The position numbers and the translations under genes are program-made. Source: BPIH01 sp042408925 (lineage in GTDB: Bacteria; Chloroflexota; Limnocylindria; Limnocylindrales; CSP1-4). Taken from it: 64,000 nucleotides of DNA. Positions 50,819 to 59,577 of this stretch are shown here, piece by piece (within the stretch, counting starts at the first letter, position 1; the number at the start of each line of letters is the position of its first letter). Under the pieces are notes generated by a model. It saw only the letters and a list, made by a program, of their open reading frames with translations. It was not told where the DNA came from and ran no database searches. Location of the stretch: contig JBHOQO010000096.1 of the NCBI GenBank assembly GCA_042408925.1, positions 1 through 64,000 of the forward strand, read 5' to 3'.

Positions 50819-51982
50819 TCAGCGGTTCGGGACGCCGAACCGCCCGCCCCCGAAGCCGCCGCCGGGAAGGCCCAGCCCGAAGCCGCCGTTCGTCGTCGTC
50901 GACTGGCGGGTCGAGGCCGTCCCCGTCACGACCGTCTCTCCTTCGGCGACGCCGCTCTTGATCTCGACGTACTGGTCGCCGACGAGGCCGACCTCGACCG
51001 GTCGAACGGCGACCTGACCGGTCTGGTCGACGACCCGGACGGTGTAGGTACCGGCCGTCCCCTCGAGGGCCGTGACCGGGACGGCGAGGACGTTGTCGGC
51101 GCGGCCCGTCTCGACCGAGACCGTCGCCGACATCCCGCTCGCCAGCCCGGTCGGCGGGTCGTCGAGGGCGACCGTGACCGGGTACGTCACGACGCTCGAG
51201 GTGCCGCTCGAGGCTGCGACCGGGGCGATCGCCGTCACCTTGCCGGTCGCGGTCGTGCCGAGGGCGGTGATCGTCACCGAGGCCGCCTGGCCGACGGCGA
51301 CGGCGCCCAGGTCCGCCTCGGCGACCTCGGCCGAGACCTCGAGGGGCCCGGCCTCGATGACGATGGCGTCGCCGTTCGGGGCCAGGACGCCGGCGGCGAT
51401 GTTCACGGCGGTCACGAGCCCGTCGGCGGGTGCCTTCAGGGTTGCGGCGTCGATCTGGGCGATGATCGACGACCGGTTCCGTTCCACTTGCTGGAGCTGG
51501 GCCACGGCGTTGTAGTAGCTGATGTTCGCCTGGCGCTTCGCGTCGGTCGTCGTCGCCGCATCGAGGGTCGCCTTGGCGCTCGCGACCTGGTTCCGGGCGG
51601 CGAGGAGATTCGCATCCGCGATCGACTTCTGGGCCTGGAGGTCGCTCGTATCGGCCTTGGCGAGGACGTCGCCCGCATGGACGCGGTCGCCGACCGTCAC
51701 GTCGACCTCGGTCACGAGCCACGTGCTCGACCCGCTCGCGGCCGCGCTCGCGGTCCCGGCGATGAGCCGCGGTTGGCTGCCGAAGGCGAGGGCGTACGTC
51801 GCCGTCGGGACGACCTGCCCGGTCGCAGCGACGGCCCGGACGACGTTCCGGCGCGTCACCGTCGCCGTCACGTAGTCGACGGTCGGCGAGGCACCGAAGC
51901 TGGGCCCGACGACCGCGACGGCGACGGCGCCGACCCCGACGACGATGAGGAGCACGACGAGGAGCGAGGTCAGTCGGCGCAT
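50819..51982 (-). CDS. Membrane-fusion (MacA/HlyD-like) protein
   Basis: 387 aa. N-terminal helix RLTSLLVVLLIVVGVGAVAVAVVG, a lipoyl-like first half (VRAVAATGQVVPTATYALAF, VGDRVHAGDVLAKADTSDLQ), a short coiled hairpin (QAQKSIADANLLAARNQVAS to NAVAQLQQVERN), a second lipoyl half (TLKAPADGLVTAVNIAAG), beta-barrel and a Gly-rich tail. Start at 51982 places the helix at the N-terminus; an in-frame ATG at 52108 would add 42 residues. In a monoderm it would act at the outer face without a TolC partner. Confidence 0.9.
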   Translation of the reverse strand: MRRLTSLLVVLLIVVGVGAVAVAVVGPSFGASPTVDYVTATVTRRNVVRAVAATGQVVPTATYALAFGSQPRLIAGTASAAASGSSTWLVTEVDVTVGDRVHAGDVLAKADTSDLQAQKSIADANLLAARNQVASAKATLDAATTTDAKRQANISYYNAVAQLQQVERNRSSIIAQIDAATLKAPADGLVTAVNIAAGVLAPNGDAIVIEAGPLEVSAEVAEADLGAVAVGQAASVTITALGTTATGKVTAIAPVAASSGTSSVVTYPVTVALDDPPTGLASGMSATVSVETGRADNVLAVPVTALEGTAGTYTVRVVDQTGQVAVRPVEVGLVGDQYVEIKSGVAEGETVVTGTASTRQSTTTNGGFGLGLPGGGFGGGRFGVPNR

Positions 51983-52191
51983 CGGTCGCTCGACCTCGTG
52001 TCGGGCACGCAACGGGGCGAACCTCGGGGAGCGCGACGCATGCGAGAACCTCCGTTCGGCGTGATCGGGTTGCTCATCGATGGTCGGGCCGCTCGATGAG
52101 ACGGTCATGAGAGGACCCGCCCTGTCCGACCCGTGGTGATCCGGCACGACTCTCACGATCCTGTCAGGGTCCGGCGCTAGACGTTGGCGGC

Positions 52192-52626
52192 ATGAACGAA
52201 CCGCGCCAGCATCAACCCCGGCCCGTCGGCCCTCCCGTCCCCGAGTCGAGCGGATCCTCGGGTCCGAGGCGTCCGGCCGGCTCGCCGCCGCGTCCGCGAA
52301 CGCCGGCCGCGACGGCTCCCGATCCACGGCCGCTCGCGAAGCGGCGCCAGGTCCAGGCAGCCGGGCTCAGCCTCGCCGCCTTCGGCGCCCTCGCCGTCCT
52401 CGTGGCCGGCCACCCCGTCGGCAGGGCACTCGCGACGAGCCCAACGGACGGGAACGCCACCGTCGACCGCTCCGGGAGCGCTCCCCTTGGTCCGAGCGAT
52501 CCCGGCCTCCAGATCCCGTCCGTCGACGGCGGCACGGGTAGCCTCGGGGGCTCCGGGAGCTTCGGGGTGACGCCGCGGCTCCGAATCGGGAGCGGGACGC
52601 CACACCTGCGGTCCGGTGGCTCCTGA
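52192..52626 (+). CDS. Membrane-anchored low-complexity protein
   Basis: 144 aa. A Pro/Ser-rich cytoplasmic part, one helix (LSLAAFGALAVLVAGHPVG, about 58-76) and a Gly/Ser/Pro-rich outer segment. No domain recognised. It overlaps the apbE gene by 11 bases, so it belongs to that unit. It has no canonical DxxTGAT flavinylation motif that would make it an obvious ApbE substrate. TAGACG lies 8 bases before the ATG. Confidence 0.65.
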   Translation: MNEPRQHQPRPVGPPVPESSGSSGPRRPAGSPPRPRTPAATAPDPRPLAKRRQVQAAGLSLAAFGALAVLVAGHPVGRALATSPTDGNATVDRSGSAPLGPSDPGLQIPSVDGGTGSLGGSGSFGVTPRLRIGSGTPHLRSGGS

Positions 52627-53722
52627 GATCGCCGCCGTCGACTGGCGGCGGGCCGTCTTTCCGGCGATGGGAACGACGGTCACGGTCCTCGTCCCCCCGG
52701 CATGGTCGGCGATGACGTCGGTCGTCGCCGACGTCTTTGCCGAGTGGGAGGCTCGCCTCAGCCGGTTCCGGCCGGCGAGCGAACTCTCGCGCTTGAACCG
52801 GACCGGGCGTCGACGGGGCGCCAGCCCGCTCCTCTTCGACGCCCTCGAGACGGCGGTCGCTGCCGCCGTCGCCACCGACGGCCTTTTCGATCCGACGCTC
52901 CTCGACCGCCTCGAGGCCCTCGGATACGACCGGACCTTCGAGACGGTCGTCGCCCGGGCGTCCGGCTCCGGCGGCGACGGACCCGCCCGAGCGGGTCGAG
53001 CAGGAGCGTCGTCGACGTCGGCGTCCAACCGGCCAGACCGCAGTCCTCGGGGCGCTCCAGCGGGTCCCGCCTGGCGGGCGATCCGGCTCGATCCGCGCTC
53101 GCGGACGATCGAGCTCCCGCCGGGGACCCGGATCGACCTCGGCGGCATCGCGAAGGGGATGGCCGTCGACGCTGCCCTCGCCCTGCTCCGTGCCGTCGGG
53201 CTCCCGGCCGCGGCCGTCGAGGCCGGGGGCGACCTCGCTGTCTTCGGGTCGGCGCCCGACGGCGGGTCCTGGCGGATCGAGGTCGAGCGGCCGCCGACGG
53301 CCGGCTCCCCGCCGGCGGGCCGCCTCGTGCTCGAGCTCGACGGCGGCGCCCTCGCGACGTCGAGTGTCGGACGGCGCCGCTGGCAGGTCGACGGGCGTTG
53401 GCACCACCACCTCCTCGATCCCCGGTCCGGCGAGCCGGCAGCGACCGGGGTCTGGTCGGCGACGGCGACGGCCCCGACGTGCACGGAGGCGGAGGTGGCG
53501 GCGAAGGTCGCCCTTCTCCTCGGCGTCGACGCCGGGGCGGTCTTCCTCCGCTCCCGCGGCTACAGCGGCCTCTTCATCGTCGATGACGGAACCGTCGCCT
53601 TCGTCGGCCCCGATCAGCCGCCGACCGCCGTCGAGCCGCCCGCTGCCGACCTCCCCATCCCCCACCCGACGGCGGGGACGAACGTGCGGCCGGGCCTCGA
53701 AGCGGCCGGAGGCGAGGCGTGA
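52616..53722 (+). CDS. apbE: FAD:protein FMN transferase
   Basis: 368 aa. ApbE fold: FPAMGTTVTVLV, FAEWEARLSRFRPASELSRLN, the metal/FAD block IDLGGIAKGMAVDAALALL, VEAGGDLAVFG and HHHLLDPRSGEPA. The enzyme attaches FMN covalently to Thr/Ser of extracytoplasmic or membrane proteins. A disordered insert (about 118-145) is unusual. No obvious signal peptide is seen. GTG start overlaps the upstream gene; its TGA overlaps the next GTG. Natural partner is the heme-like membrane protein that follows. Confidence 0.92.
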   Translation: MAPEIAAVDWRRAVFPAMGTTVTVLVPPAWSAMTSVVADVFAEWEARLSRFRPASELSRLNRTGRRRGASPLLFDALETAVAAAVATDGLFDPTLLDRLEALGYDRTFETVVARASGSGGDGPARAGRAGASSTSASNRPDRSPRGAPAGPAWRAIRLDPRSRTIELPPGTRIDLGGIAKGMAVDAALALLRAVGLPAAAVEAGGDLAVFGSAPDGGSWRIEVERPPTAGSPPAGRLVLELDGGALATSSVGRRRWQVDGRWHHHLLDPRSGEPAATGVWSATATAPTCTEAEVAAKVALLLGVDAGAVFLRSRGYSGLFIVDDGTVAFVGPDQPPTAVEPPAADLPIPHPTAGTNVRPGLEAAGGEA

Positions 53723-54843
53723 CCGAGAGCCAGCTGACGTGGATCGTCGCCCGGACCGCCGGGCTCCTCGCCTATCTCCTGACGACGGCCTCCGTGGTCC
53801 TCGGCCTCGTCCTCCACCATCGCTGGCGATCGGCGACGTGGCCGCGCTTCGTGACGAACGAGCTCCACCGGACCGTCAGCCTCCTCGCCCTCCTCGCCCT
53901 GGCAGGGCACGGGCTCGCCCTCCTCCTCGACCCGTACCTGGCACCGACGGTCTCGGAGATCCTCGTCCCGCTCACGATCAGCTACCGGCCGCTCTGGGTG
54001 GCGGCGGGGATCGTCGCCGGATACCTCCTCGTCGGTCTCTGGCTGAGCCAGTATGTGCGCCCCTGGATCGGGTACCGGGCCTGGGCGCGCCTCCACCTCC
54101 TGACCTACGCCGCCTGGATCCTCGCCCTCGTCCACGGTCTCGCCGCCGGGAGCGACACCTCCACCGTCTGGGCCCTCCTCCTCTACGGCGGCTCGGTCTC
54201 CCTCGTCGGCGGCCTCGTCGTGGCCCGGATCCTCGACACCGAGCCGGAGGTGGCCCGCCTCCTCGGCCTCGCCGCCGCCGGCCTCCTCTTCGCCGTCGTC
54301 GCCGTCTGGGCCATCGACGGGCCGCTCGCACCGGACTGGTCGGCCCGCGCCGGGTCGTCACCGGCCCGCGGCCGGGCCGCGGTCGCGACCGCCGGAGGCA
54401 GCGGTTCGGCGGCGGCGCTCGCGAGCCCCGCACCGAGCTCCGCACCGAGCTCCGACCTGACCTTCACGGCCAGTTTCCTCGGTGCCGTCGGCGTCCAGCG
54501 CGTCGCGGGCGGCCGGGCGCTCGTCGTCCAGGGTCGCTTCGCGGATCCGACAGCCGGCAGCCTGGCAATCCTCATCGGCTCGACCCAAAGCCCGGCCGAC
54601 GCCTCGCAGCTCGTCCTCCGGGTCGACGGACAGCCTGCCTGCACCGGCGTCGTCACCACCCTCGACGAGGCGACCATCGCCGGCCGCTGCCGGACCGGCG
54701 ACGGGAGCAGCCTCGACGTCCGACTCCTCGTCAGCGGCTTCGACGGCGAGCGGATCACCGGCACCCTCGTCGTCGGCCCGACGGGCTCCGGCGACGGCCG
54801 GACGACGGGGCCGACCGACGGCGGCGGGGCCGCCACCGGCTAG
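53719..54843 (+). CDS. Ferric-reductase-like transmembrane protein with outer domain
   Basis: 374 aa. Six helices; His pairs in NELHRTVSLLALLALAGHG and ARLHLLTYAAWILALVHG (13-14 residues apart) match b-heme ligation in ferric reductase-like and MsrQ-type proteins. After residue about 210 comes a Ser/Ala linker and a 130-aa beta domain (VQRVAGGRALVVQGRFADP, QLVLRVDGQPACTG) of unknown fold. Coupled to apbE by GTGA; together they suggest transmembrane electron transfer with a covalent flavin. Confidence 0.85.
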   Translation: MTESQLTWIVARTAGLLAYLLTTASVVLGLVLHHRWRSATWPRFVTNELHRTVSLLALLALAGHGLALLLDPYLAPTVSEILVPLTISYRPLWVAAGIVAGYLLVGLWLSQYVRPWIGYRAWARLHLLTYAAWILALVHGLAAGSDTSTVWALLLYGGSVSLVGGLVVARILDTEPEVARLLGLAAAGLLFAVVAVWAIDGPLAPDWSARAGSSPARGRAAVATAGGSGSAAALASPAPSSAPSSDLTFTASFLGAVGVQRVAGGRALVVQGRFADPTAGSLAILIGSTQSPADASQLVLRVDGQPACTGVVTTLDEATIAGRCRTGDGSSLDVRLLVSGFDGERITGTLVVGPTGSGDGRTTGPTDGGGAATG

Positions 54844-54870
54844 CCGCCGGGCGCCCTACCCCGATGGGGC

Positions 54871-55983
54871 TCAGCTCATGGCTCCGGACCCGGCGCCCGG
54901 GGCGAGCTCGCGGGCGAGGAGCGCCGCCAGCTCGCGGGCGTTCGTAGCGCCGTAGTTCGCGTAGCAGTTGTTCATGAGCAGGTGGGTCGCCCGGACCCGG
55001 CGGGCGATCTCACGGACCCGGGGAACCCACTCCTCCAGCTCGCTGCGGCTGTAGAGGTAGCGGAACCGCTCGACCGGAGCCACGCCGGTCGCTTCCCACA
55101 TGGCCCGCCGGCGACCGTGGAAGCGGACGACGGCGAGGTCCGGGCTCGTCGTCGCCACGACCGGCGGGACGCTGCTTCGAAAGCCCTGGGGCTCGTCGAC
55201 GAGGACGAGCGCCGCGCCGATCTCCTCGAGGAAGCGGAGCGTCCGCTCGACGTTCTTCTCGTTGAGCCAGCTCGCGTTTCGGAACTCGACCCCGACCGGA
55301 AGCCCGGCGAGCCGCTCTCGGGCCTCGCGGATCGCCGCCCGGGCCTCCGACGAGCTGTAGACCCAGCGCGGGTACTGGAGGAAGACGGCACCGAGCTGGC
55401 CGGCCTCGACGAGGGGGGCGATCCCCTCGCGGAAGAGCACCCAGAGCGCGTCGAGGAGCTCGGCCGGCAGATCCTTGCCGTAGATCCGGGACCGCTCGGC
55501 CAGCTCGGCCGGGAGTTCGGCCCGGACGGCCCTCGGGAGGCGGCGGACCTCGCTCGGCTGGCCGGTGAAGAGGGCGAAGGCCTTGACGTCGAAGACGAAG
55601 TCGGGCGGGGTGCGTTCGACCCAGAGGGCTGCCGTCCGGGGCGAGGGAAGCGCGTAGTACGTCGCGTCGACCTCGACGACCGGGAAGCGGGAGGCGTAGT
55701 AGGCGAGGCGTTCCTCGGCCGTGTCGGCGTCGGGCGGGTAGAAGACGCCGGGAGCGACCATCGTCGGATCGGTCCAGGACGCCGTCCCGACCCGGACCTC
55801 GCCGCCGTCCGGGACGACGATCGGCTCCGCGGCCACCTCCTCAACGGCGGCCGCCCGCGCGGCCGCAACCTCCGGCCCCGGGTCGTGCTCGGGATCGAGA
55901 TCGGGTGCCGGGGCGTGGACGAGGGGCGGCGGGACGGTTCGAACCGGGGCCCGCGGTCGAGGCGTCGGTCGTTCCGGCGGCAT
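54871..55983 (-). CDS. DUF72 family protein, long form
   Basis: 370 aa. The DUF72 barrel begins at about residue 62 with VRVGTASWTDPTMVAPGVFYP and continues through VEVDATYYALP, VEFRNASWL and HLLMNNCYANYGATNA. The first 60 residues are Pro-rich and disordered. Compared with the 278-aa gene at 3345-4181 it has an insert around 145-200 and a different C-terminus, so the two are distant paralogues. Function unknown. Complete. Confidence 0.9.
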   Translation of the reverse strand: MPPERPTPRPRAPVRTVPPPLVHAPAPDLDPEHDPGPEVAAARAAAVEEVAAEPIVVPDGGEVRVGTASWTDPTMVAPGVFYPPDADTAEERLAYYASRFPVVEVDATYYALPSPRTAALWVERTPPDFVFDVKAFALFTGQPSEVRRLPRAVRAELPAELAERSRIYGKDLPAELLDALWVLFREGIAPLVEAGQLGAVFLQYPRWVYSSSEARAAIREARERLAGLPVGVEFRNASWLNEKNVERTLRFLEEIGAALVLVDEPQGFRSSVPPVVATTSPDLAVVRFHGRRRAMWEATGVAPVERFRYLYSRSELEEWVPRVREIARRVRATHLLMNNCYANYGATNARELAALLARELAPGAGSGAMS

Positions 55984-56029
55984 CGCCCGATTGTCGCCGA
56001 TCCCGCCCCGTTCGGCCCCGGTCCGGGCG

Positions 56030-57376
56030 CTAGGAGCCTCGGAGGGCGACGAGGAGCGTCCGGAGGCCCGGGCGCTGGCCGTACATGAGGATCCCCGCCG
56101 AGTAGAGGCGGGCGGCGAACCAGATCGCCACCGGGATCGAGAGGGCGAGGAGGACGACGGCGAGGACGACCTCGGGCGGACTGATCGTCCCGAAGGCGAG
56201 CCGCGACGGGACGAAGTACGGGCTGAGGAACGGGACCTGGGTCAGGACGACGATGAGCGGCGAACGGAGGTCGACGACGCCCGACGCCGCCCAGACCGAG
56301 ACGATGTAGCCGACCGTCGAGACGAGCGAGAGCGGGGCGACGACCGCGTTCACGTCCTCCTGGCGGCTCACGAGCGAGGCGGCCGCGGCGTAGAGGACGG
56401 CGTAGAGCCCGAAGGCAAGGACGAACATGACCCCGAAGGCGAGGAGGATCGCAGGGCTCAGCCAGGAGGGGAGGTTTGCCGCCCCGCCGGTCCCGAGGAC
56501 GAGGGCCGCGATCTGGTCCTGGAACACGAGGATGAGCGTGGCGGGGGCGACGGTCACGACGTACTGGAGGAGGCCGAGGCCGCCGACCCCGATGACCTTG
56601 CCGGCGAGGAGCTGGAAGGGGGTCGCCGCTCCGAGGATGACCTCGAGGACCCGGCTCGTCTTCTCCTCGACGACGCTCATCGCGACCCACTGGCCGTAGA
56701 GGACGATGGCGAGGAGGATGAAGACCGCGAGGGCGGTCCCGGCGAGGGAGGCGCCGAGCATCGCCTCGGCGGTGTCAGTCTCCGACGACGGGGCGGTCCA
56801 GCCCGCTTCGCTGCTCCAGCGCCGGACCTCGAAGCTCGGCGGCGCGAACAGTCCGGCCGCCTGGGTGGGCGAGAGGCCGAGGCGCTCGAGGCGGTCCCCG
56901 ATGGCGATCGCCGCGGCCGCCTGCTGGAGGAGCTGCGGGAGGCGGCTCGTCGGGAGGCCCTTCGTGTAGAGGGTGAAGCCGAGATCCCCGCCGCTCGTGC
57001 GCCCGAGGGCGAGGCCGGCGTCGTACGTGCCGTCCTCGACGCCGCGCTCGAGGGCCTCGACGGTGGCGACGGCGACGACCTCGTACGCCCCCCGACCGGC
57101 GGACGCGCCGGGTTGGACCGCCGCCGAGGCGTTCAGGAGCCGCTCGAGGGTGCCGCGGGCGTCGAGCGTCGCCGGAGCGTCGCGGGCGACGAGCCCGATC
57201 CGATCGGTGCCGACCTGGTCCCCGAAGTAGCGGATGAGGATCGGTGAGAGCGCAACCCCCGCAACGACGAGGACGAGAACCGCCGTCGAGATGACGAACG
57301 TGCGGGTCGCTCCCCGGGCCAGGAACTCCCGGCGCGCCACGGCCAGGATGTTCCGGAGGTCCCGCCGCGGGTTCAT
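56030..57376 (-). CDS. ABC-2 type permease (NatB-like)
   Basis: 448 aa. N-terminal helix (RTFVISTAVLVLVVAGVALS), a large outer domain (55-210), then five C-terminal helices with VAMSVVEEKTSRVLEVILGAATPFQLLAGKVIGVGGLGLLQ, a fingerprint of NatB/YhaP sodium-export-type permeases. Stop TAG close to the DUF72 start on the same strand (46 bp). ATG overlaps the ATPase stop (ATGA). Substrate unknown; Na+ efflux in NatAB of Bacillus. Confidence 0.92.
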   Translation of the reverse strand: MNPRRDLRNILAVARREFLARGATRTFVISTAVLVLVVAGVALSPILIRYFGDQVGTDRIGLVARDAPATLDARGTLERLLNASAAVQPGASAGRGAYEVVAVATVEALERGVEDGTYDAGLALGRTSGGDLGFTLYTKGLPTSRLPQLLQQAAAAIAIGDRLERLGLSPTQAAGLFAPPSFEVRRWSSEAGWTAPSSETDTAEAMLGASLAGTALAVFILLAIVLYGQWVAMSVVEEKTSRVLEVILGAATPFQLLAGKVIGVGGLGLLQYVVTVAPATLILVFQDQIAALVLGTGGAANLPSWLSPAILLAFGVMFVLAFGLYAVLYAAAASLVSRQEDVNAVVAPLSLVSTVGYIVSVWAASGVVDLRSPLIVVLTQVPFLSPYFVPSRLAFGTISPPEVVLAVVLLALSIPVAIWFAARLYSAGILMYGQRPGLRTLLVALRGS

Positions 57377-58329
57377 CGACCGGCCTCGCCGGTCATCGCC
57401 GGCGGCGCGAGGCGACCCTCGTCCTCGGCCGGCGGTCGCCCGACCCGCTCGATGAAGATCTGCTCGATGGACGGGTCGCCGATCTCGAAGCGGGTCACGT
57501 AGGCTCCCCGGCGGAGGGCCTCGGCGAGGACGGTCGCCGGGTCGTGTCCGGCCGCCACCTCGGCCTCCGTGTAGTCCTGCCCGAGGCGGGTAACTCGGAC
57601 GCCGTCGAGCTCGGCGAGCCAGTCGAGCCGGCCGTCGACGGCGCCGATCCGGACGACCCGCTTGCCGGTCGAGCGCTTGACCTCGGCGAGCGGCCCGGCG
57701 AGGACGAGGCGCCCGCGATCGATGATCGCGACGGCGTGGCAGAGCTCCTCGACCTGGTCCATCTGGTGGGTCGAGAAGACGATGGTCCGGCCGCGGGCGT
57801 TCAGCTCCAGGAGCGCCTCCTTCAGGAGGTTCGCGTTCACCGGATCGAGGCCCGAGAACGGCTCGTCGAGGAGGAGGATCTCCGGGTCGTGGAGAATCGC
57901 CGCGATGACCTGGACCTTCTGCTGGTTCCCCTTCGAGAGCTCTTCGGCCCGGCGGTCGGCATACTCGGCGATCCGGAAGCGGGCGAGCCAGCCCCGGGCG
58001 CGTTCGGTCGCCTCGCGGCGTGAGAGGCCGAAGAGGACGCCGATGAAGGCGAGCTGATCGAGGACGCGCATCCGGGGATAGAGGCCGCGCTCCTCGGGGA
58101 GGTACCCCCAGGTGTTCCGGGGCAGCGTCTCGGTCGGCACGCCCCGCCAGGTGACTCGACCGGCGTCCGGGCGGAGGATGTTGAGGACGATCCGCATCGC
58201 GGTCGTCTTGCCGGCCCCGTTCGCGCCGAGGAAGCCAAAGATCCGGCCGGCGGGGGCCTCGAAGCTGACGCCGTCGAGGGCGACGGTCGCTCCGAAGCGC
58301 TTCGTCAGGTTCTCGAGGACGAGGCTCAT
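57373..58329 (-). CDS. ABC transporter ATP-binding protein (NatA-like)
   Basis: 318 aa. Walker A GANGAGKTT, signature LSKGNQQKVQVIAA (KGNQQK variant shared with NatA), Walker B ILLLDEPFSGLDPVN and H-loop FSTHQMDQVEEL. The C-terminal region EIGDPSIEQIFIERVG is typical of this class. ATG at 58329 has GGGGG 5 bases upstream. Works with the permease at 56030-57376. Confidence 0.94.
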   Translation of the reverse strand: MSLVLENLTKRFGATVALDGVSFEAPAGRIFGFLGANGAGKTTAMRIVLNILRPDAGRVTWRGVPTETLPRNTWGYLPEERGLYPRMRVLDQLAFIGVLFGLSRREATERARGWLARFRIAEYADRRAEELSKGNQQKVQVIAAILHDPEILLLDEPFSGLDPVNANLLKEALLELNARGRTIVFSTHQMDQVEELCHAVAIIDRGRLVLAGPLAEVKRSTGKRVVRIGAVDGRLDWLAELDGVRVTRLGQDYTEAEVAAGHDPATVLAEALRRGAYVTRFEIGDPSIEQIFIERVGRPPAEDEGRLAPPAMTGEAGR

Positions 58330-58963
58330 GGCTACCCCCAACAGCCGGCGCCGCCCGACGGCCGAACGGCGGGCCCTGGTTCAAACGGCTGTCGACGTCC
58401 GGGCGGCGGCTGCGGACGAGCCCCCGGCGTCGGGTCCAGTATGCCACGCGGCGGACGGCCCGGGCCCGCCGGCCCTCCGAGCGAGGGATCCCGACCAGCC
58501 GATCAATCGATCGGGTATGATCGTCGCGCGCCGGCCGACGCGCCGGGGGAATGATCTTCGGCCGGAGGGCTCCCGGGTCCTCCGGCCGCTCATCGTCCCC
58601 CACCCCCCGGAGCCAACGCCCGGTCCGCCCGACTCCTGGCGGCCCGGCCGAGCGGCCGGCCGGATCATGACTCCCGGCCCCTCCGAGGATGACATCCGGC
58701 CACCGCGCCCGGCGCCGCCGTCGGGTATCGTTGCGATCGCTGCGGGCACGACGCTGCACCGGCGAGACCGAGCCGCGAGGCTCACCGGTTGCGCACCAGA
58801 CCTCGCCGGTGCCCGACCTCCCCCGCACGCCCTCCTCCCCTCCGCCGAGACCCCCCGGGGTCTCGGCGTGCCCGGCGTAGCCCTCACGATCACCGTCGAG
58901 CGCCGGGATCGCCCCCGGGCGCAGCAACGAACCTTCTGTCAGGATTCGCAGCGAGCGAACCCG
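58330..58963. other. Long gene-free, hairpin-rich stretch
   Basis: 634 bases between divergent genes. No protein-like frame. On the plus strand a TATGAT (58516-58521) could start a transcript running through the three hairpins annotated separately and into the gene at 58964. Confidence 0.5.
58545..58868 (+). ncRNA. Candidate structured RNA or long leader
   Basis: Hairpin I 58545-58601: nested stems GGGGGA/TCCCCC, ATGA/TCAT and CGGCCGGAGG/CCTCCGGCCG. Hairpin II 58756-58812: perfect 11-bp stem GCACCGGCGAG/CTCGCCGGTGC enclosing AGCC-GCGA-GGCT, a GNRA tetraloop. Hairpin III 58843-58868: 12-bp arms, terminator-like. No known riboswitch box (cobalamin, TPP, SAM) was recognised, nor tmRNA, SRP or RNase P signatures. 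Confidence 0.4.
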
Positions 58964-59554
58964 ATGCCCGACGAGCCGACGCGAGCCGCACCGATGGGAC
59001 CGGCGCCCCGGGAGCCCGGCGCTCCGGCCGTCGGCGTCCTCGCCCGGATCTCCTGGCCCGCCGGCCGGCCGAGCGTCGAGACAGCCGAGCGCCTGGGGAC
59101 CCTCCTGGCATCGAACGGGTACACGGTCGTCTCGACCGGCTACGGAGCGCTCGCCGGAGCCGTCAGTCGCGGCGCCGCCCTCGCCGGGGGACGAGCCGTC
59201 GGCTACCCGGTTCGCACCTGGCCGCTCGAACCGAGCCCCTGGTTGACCGAGGTCCGCTGGGTCCCCGACTCCTACGCCCAGTGTCTCGCCCTCGGCGCCT
59301 GTCCGGCCCTCGTCGCGGTGGCACCCGGGGCCGGGAGCCTCGCCGAGGTCGCCTTCGCCTGGCAGCTCGGCGGTCGCCGGGCGCGCCTCGTCCTCCTTGG
59401 CGCGGAATGGGACCACTGGCTCGCCGCCTGCTGGCGCTGGCTCGTCCCGCGCCGAGGCGACCTCGCCGGCATCGCGGTCGAGGACGATCCCGCCGGGGTG
59501 ATCGCCCGCCTGGCGGCGGCCCTCCGGCCGGCCCCGACCTCGTGGCGGCCCTGA
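58964..59554 (+). CDS. SLOG/LOG-like Rossmann-fold protein
   Basis: 196 aa. AVGVLARISWPAGRPSVETAERLGTLLASNGYTVV, STGYGALAGAVSRGAALAGG and VAVAPGAGSLAEVAFAWQLGG correspond to the three nucleotide-binding blocks of the TIGR00725/LOG group, though the usual PGGxGTxxE is here APGAGSLAEV. Binds a nucleotide or derivative; lysine-decarboxylase-like cytokinin enzymes belong to the same fold. First 20 residues look disordered; a later ATG is possible. Confidence 0.75.
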   Translation: MPDEPTRAAPMGPAPREPGAPAVGVLARISWPAGRPSVETAERLGTLLASNGYTVVSTGYGALAGAVSRGAALAGGRAVGYPVRTWPLEPSPWLTEVRWVPDSYAQCLALGACPALVAVAPGAGSLAEVAFAWQLGGRRARLVLLGAEWDHWLAACWRWLVPRRGDLAGIAVEDDPAGVIARLAAALRPAPTSWRP

Positions 59555-59577
59555 GGCCTCGAGCGCCGGCGCCGCGG

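Noticed and set aside
55930..55945. CGGTTCGAACCG as a tRNA T-loop
   Set aside because: It is a coding palindrome inside the DUF72 gene with no acceptor or anticodon stems around it.
58330..58963. Cobalamin, TPP or SAM riboswitch, tmRNA, SRP RNA or RNase P RNA
   Set aside because: Characteristic conserved boxes of each were looked for on both strands and not found.
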